Below are positions 62,001 through 64,000 of a stretch of 64,000 nucleotides of DNA, in pieces. The notes under the pieces are model-generated. The model saw only the letters and a list, made by a program, of their open reading frames with translations, was not told the origin of the DNA and did not search any database. Source of the DNA: Erpobdella octoculata (Eukaryota; Annelida; Clitellata; Hirudinida; Erpobdellidae); contig OZ022245.1 in NCBI GenBank assembly GCA_963978895.1, positions 27,072,494 through 27,136,493 of the forward strand, read 5' to 3'. The stretch's first letter is position 1, and each line of letters starts with the position of its first letter. The position numbers were made by a program, and so were the translations under genes.

Positions 62001-64000
62001 ATTTAAAGCCGAGTTCATTTCAGAGACACACGCTCGTGCAAGCACTCAGAGAGGCATACAAGTAGAGAGAAAGGAACGAAGATCAAAAGGGAGATGGAAA
62101 GAAAGACAGAGACAGATAGAGAGAGAAAGTTAGATAGATAGAGAAGGAAAGAGAGAGAAAGAGTCAAAGAGACAGAAGGAGACAGAGGGAGACAGAGGGA
62201 GACAGAGAGAGACAGAGAGAGACAAAGACAAAGTCAGGGAATGAAAGGAAAAGAGAGAAAGGGAGAGGGAGAGAGAGAGAAAGAAAGGGAAAAAAGAGGG
62301 AAAGAAGGAGAGGAGAGAAGGGACACTGAATCAAAAGCAGTTTCCTTCAAAGATTTTATGTTTATTTTACAAACCTCAGCGTATGTTTTTCGGAAAACGT
62401 CTCTCTTAAAAAAAATTTTTTTTAACACAAAACGTAAAATTTAAAACTTTCCAAAGATTTCATCATTTCACTCGAGCAATTTTTCCACCGAACATTCCGC
62501 GCTGGAAGTTCTTCGGCGCGCGATTCAAAACAAAATGGCGTGCATGCTCCGAGACAAGCTAACCTTATTAAATTTCACGGTCCTTCAACCGGTTGTTGGC
62601 TGAGAAACTGCGGAGTAATATCCGGACTTTAATAAGACCGAAAATGGAGGAGTAATAAAACCAGCCCATGTCGGTCGTCATCGTCCATTACTAATCGTCA
62701 TAGTCATCGTCGTCGTCGTCGTCAACATCATCATCATCGTCGTCGTCATCAACATCATCATCATCGTCGTCGTCGTCGTCGTCATCATCATCATCATCAT
62801 CATCGTCATCATCATCGTAGTCGTCGTCGTCGTCGTCATCATAATTATTATCATCATAATGTATGATATAACAAATGAGAAAATTAGAAATTAGAAACAA
62901 ACTGACATCTCAACTCTCTCCACCATAATGCCCCAGCTCTCAGTGGCCACGTCCAACGTTTCCTAAACAAAACACAAAAGATTACAAATCCATTAAAACG
63001 TCGATATTAAAAATGACTAATAGCAATCATAATAACAAGAATAATGATAATCAATTAGTTAATTAGTTATTTAACATTAATAATAATAAATATTAGACTA
63101 CTTTTAGACTAATTTTAGACTTATTTTAATTGTAATAGCTGATAATTAATTCTATTATTTAATTTAATTCTATTATTTAAACCCATTTCAAACCGTTATA
63201 GCTACACCACGGTATATAATATAATCTCATAAATGATAATCTATATATATATAAAAGTCATGGTGTTTGACTTCAAACTCCTCCGAAACGGCTGAACCGA
63301 TTTTTATGAAATTTTTTGTGTACATTTGGTAGGTCTGATTATTCTAACTGATTATTATTAATTATGGGTTGTTTAAGAAATGACAACAATTAGCTTTTCT
63401 GCGTTGAGCCTACAGCAGTCTCAGCCACTTCTAGAAATAAATGACATCTTCATCGGCTTCAGGCGATTGCAACGACATTGGTCGTTATTATCAGGTAGAA
63501 TAAATCAATTATAATTAATACTAATTAAATTATATTAATTATTATTATTATAATTAGTATTGTTGTTTATATATAATGACAATAAAATATGACTGAACTT
63601 TGAACTTGAGTATGGTTATATTTTAGCGGCACAGAATTGAAATATCAAACAAATGATAGAAAAACCAAATATAAAACCATAACAAAATTAATAACTTATC
63701 CCACTTTCACTTGCCATTCATTCCATCAATTCATTCATTCACCAATGCGTCCAACCAAATCATTCGACCAATTCATTCATCAACCCGTCCAACCAACTCC
63801 GACCAATTCATTCACCAGCCCGTCCAACCAATTCCATCATCGACCTACCTGCATCGAAGACGAGATGGCCTCCCTCTCTGACAAAATTTCGGACAGGTTT
63901 TTGGTTCCAAGGACGTTCCTTAAGGTCGTCTGAGCCAGCAGTCTGGTCGAGTGGTGGGCATTCTCGACGTTGGCCACCGAGACCGTGGCGTTGCTGACCC
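59080..64000 (-). CDS. STOM: Stomatin / MEC-2 family protein (3' part; 5' end outside window)
   Basis: Four exons seen, 5' to 3': 63849-64000 (continues past the window), 62907-62962, 59630-59708, 59080-59268; 476 nt, about 158 residues to the stop. Stomatins are hairpin-inserted, lipid-raft SPFH proteins that oligomerise and modulate ion channels; MEC-2 does this in touch neurons. The sequence covers the SPFH core and the C-terminal part: SVANVENAHHSTRLLAQTTL, SEREAISSSMQ, TLDVATESWGI, RVEIKDVRLPIQLQRAMAAE, AAREARAKVIAAEGEQKSAR, and LQLRYLQTLNSISAEKNSTI followed by IFPIPIEML, then a stop after NNFCRN. All phases join. The N-terminal hydrophobic hairpin lies beyond position 64000. Intron 59709-62906 is 3.2 kb and repeat-laden, the largest intron in the window. 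Confidence 0.95.
59365..59525. repeat. (ATC)n-type triplet repeat in the stomatin last intron
   Basis: ATT/ATC/CGT triplets of about 160 bp, between the last two exons; reads as Asp-rich or Ser-rich frames, which are artefacts. Confidence 0.9.
60715..60830. repeat. 22-nt minisatellite in a stomatin intron
   Basis: About five copies of GATCTTATGCGACTACTACC plus AG, decaying to the right, where isolated ATGCAACTAC pieces persist to about 60950. Confidence 0.9.
61100..61360. repeat. GA-rich low-complexity DNA
   Basis: AGAGAG-rich stretch with GTGGAGAGTGGGA-like units; a second similar stretch lies at 62090-62320. No coding character. Confidence 0.85.
61640..61830. repeat. ~27-nt degenerate repeat
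   Basis: Repeated ACACATTCCCAAATAAATTA-like units in the stomatin intron. Confidence 0.8.
62688..62845. repeat. (CGT/CAT)n triplet repeat
   Basis: About 155 bp of TCGTCG and TCATCA triplets, about 60 bp from the exon ending at 62907. Confidence 0.95.
63239..63400 (+). mobile_element. Helitron-like 5' end remnant in a stomatin intron
   Basis: TCTATATATATATAAAAG followed by ACTCCTCCGAAACGGCTGAA and CCGATTTTTATGAAATTTTT is the pattern seen at 5' ends of many invertebrate Helitron-like elements. No CTRR 3' end was identified. Confidence 0.45.

Overview
The window is 64 kb of AT-rich animal nuclear DNA with spliced GT-AG genes and no bacterial features. Ten multi-exon genes could be traced exon by exon from start to stop, and an eleventh runs off the right end. 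A cobalamin-dependent methionine synthase argues against insects. Together with the gene families present and the abundance of microsatellites and minisatellites, this suggests a non-insect invertebrate bilaterian, most plausibly a spiralian (lophotrochozoan). That placement is inference.

Layout, left to right: a nuclear receptor with an NR2E-type DNA-binding domain but no ligand-binding domain (+, 2344-4837); adenylate kinase 8 (-, 5170-9176); a possible 34-residue micro-ORF divergent from AK8 (+, 9376-9480); WDR46/UTP7 (-, 9998-13604); an EF-hand rhomboid protease (+, 15145-18899); three alpha-like glutathione S-transferases in tandem (-, 20724-29597); methylcrotonoyl-CoA carboxylase beta MCCC2 (+, 30293-35044); a 4-kb repeat-rich gap (35045-39002); methionine synthase MTR (-, 39003-49777); KLHL10 with an unusual acidic tail (+, 50404-55375); a repeat-rich intergenic stretch; and the 3' part of a stomatin/MEC-2 gene (-, 59080-64000).

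Genes largely alternate in strand, giving head-to-head pairs (WDR46/rhomboid, GST3/MCCC2, MTR/KLHL10) and tail-to-tail pairs (receptor/AK8, rhomboid/GST1, MCCC2/MTR, KLHL10/stomatin). The genes do not form one pathway: leucine catabolism (MCCC2), one-carbon and methionine metabolism (MTR), detoxification (GSTs), ribosome biogenesis (WDR46), ciliary nucleotide metabolism (AK8) and a spermatid-type ubiquitin adaptor (KLHL10) sit side by side.

The least explained DNA is 35605-38550. A ~240-bp direct repeat brackets a 21-nt tandem repeat that encodes perfect coiled-coil heptads, an orphan cysteine-rich exon-like frame, an imperfect hairpin, and a ~547-bp higher-order tandem array. Other notable signals are tandem repeats overlapping splice sites (a triplicated 5' splice site in MTR and a 35-bp repeat abutting an MCCC2 acceptor) and several SINE- and Helitron-like remnants. 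Every exon boundary given here was placed by hand from reading frame, splice dinucleotides and remembered family alignments; none was checked against transcripts.
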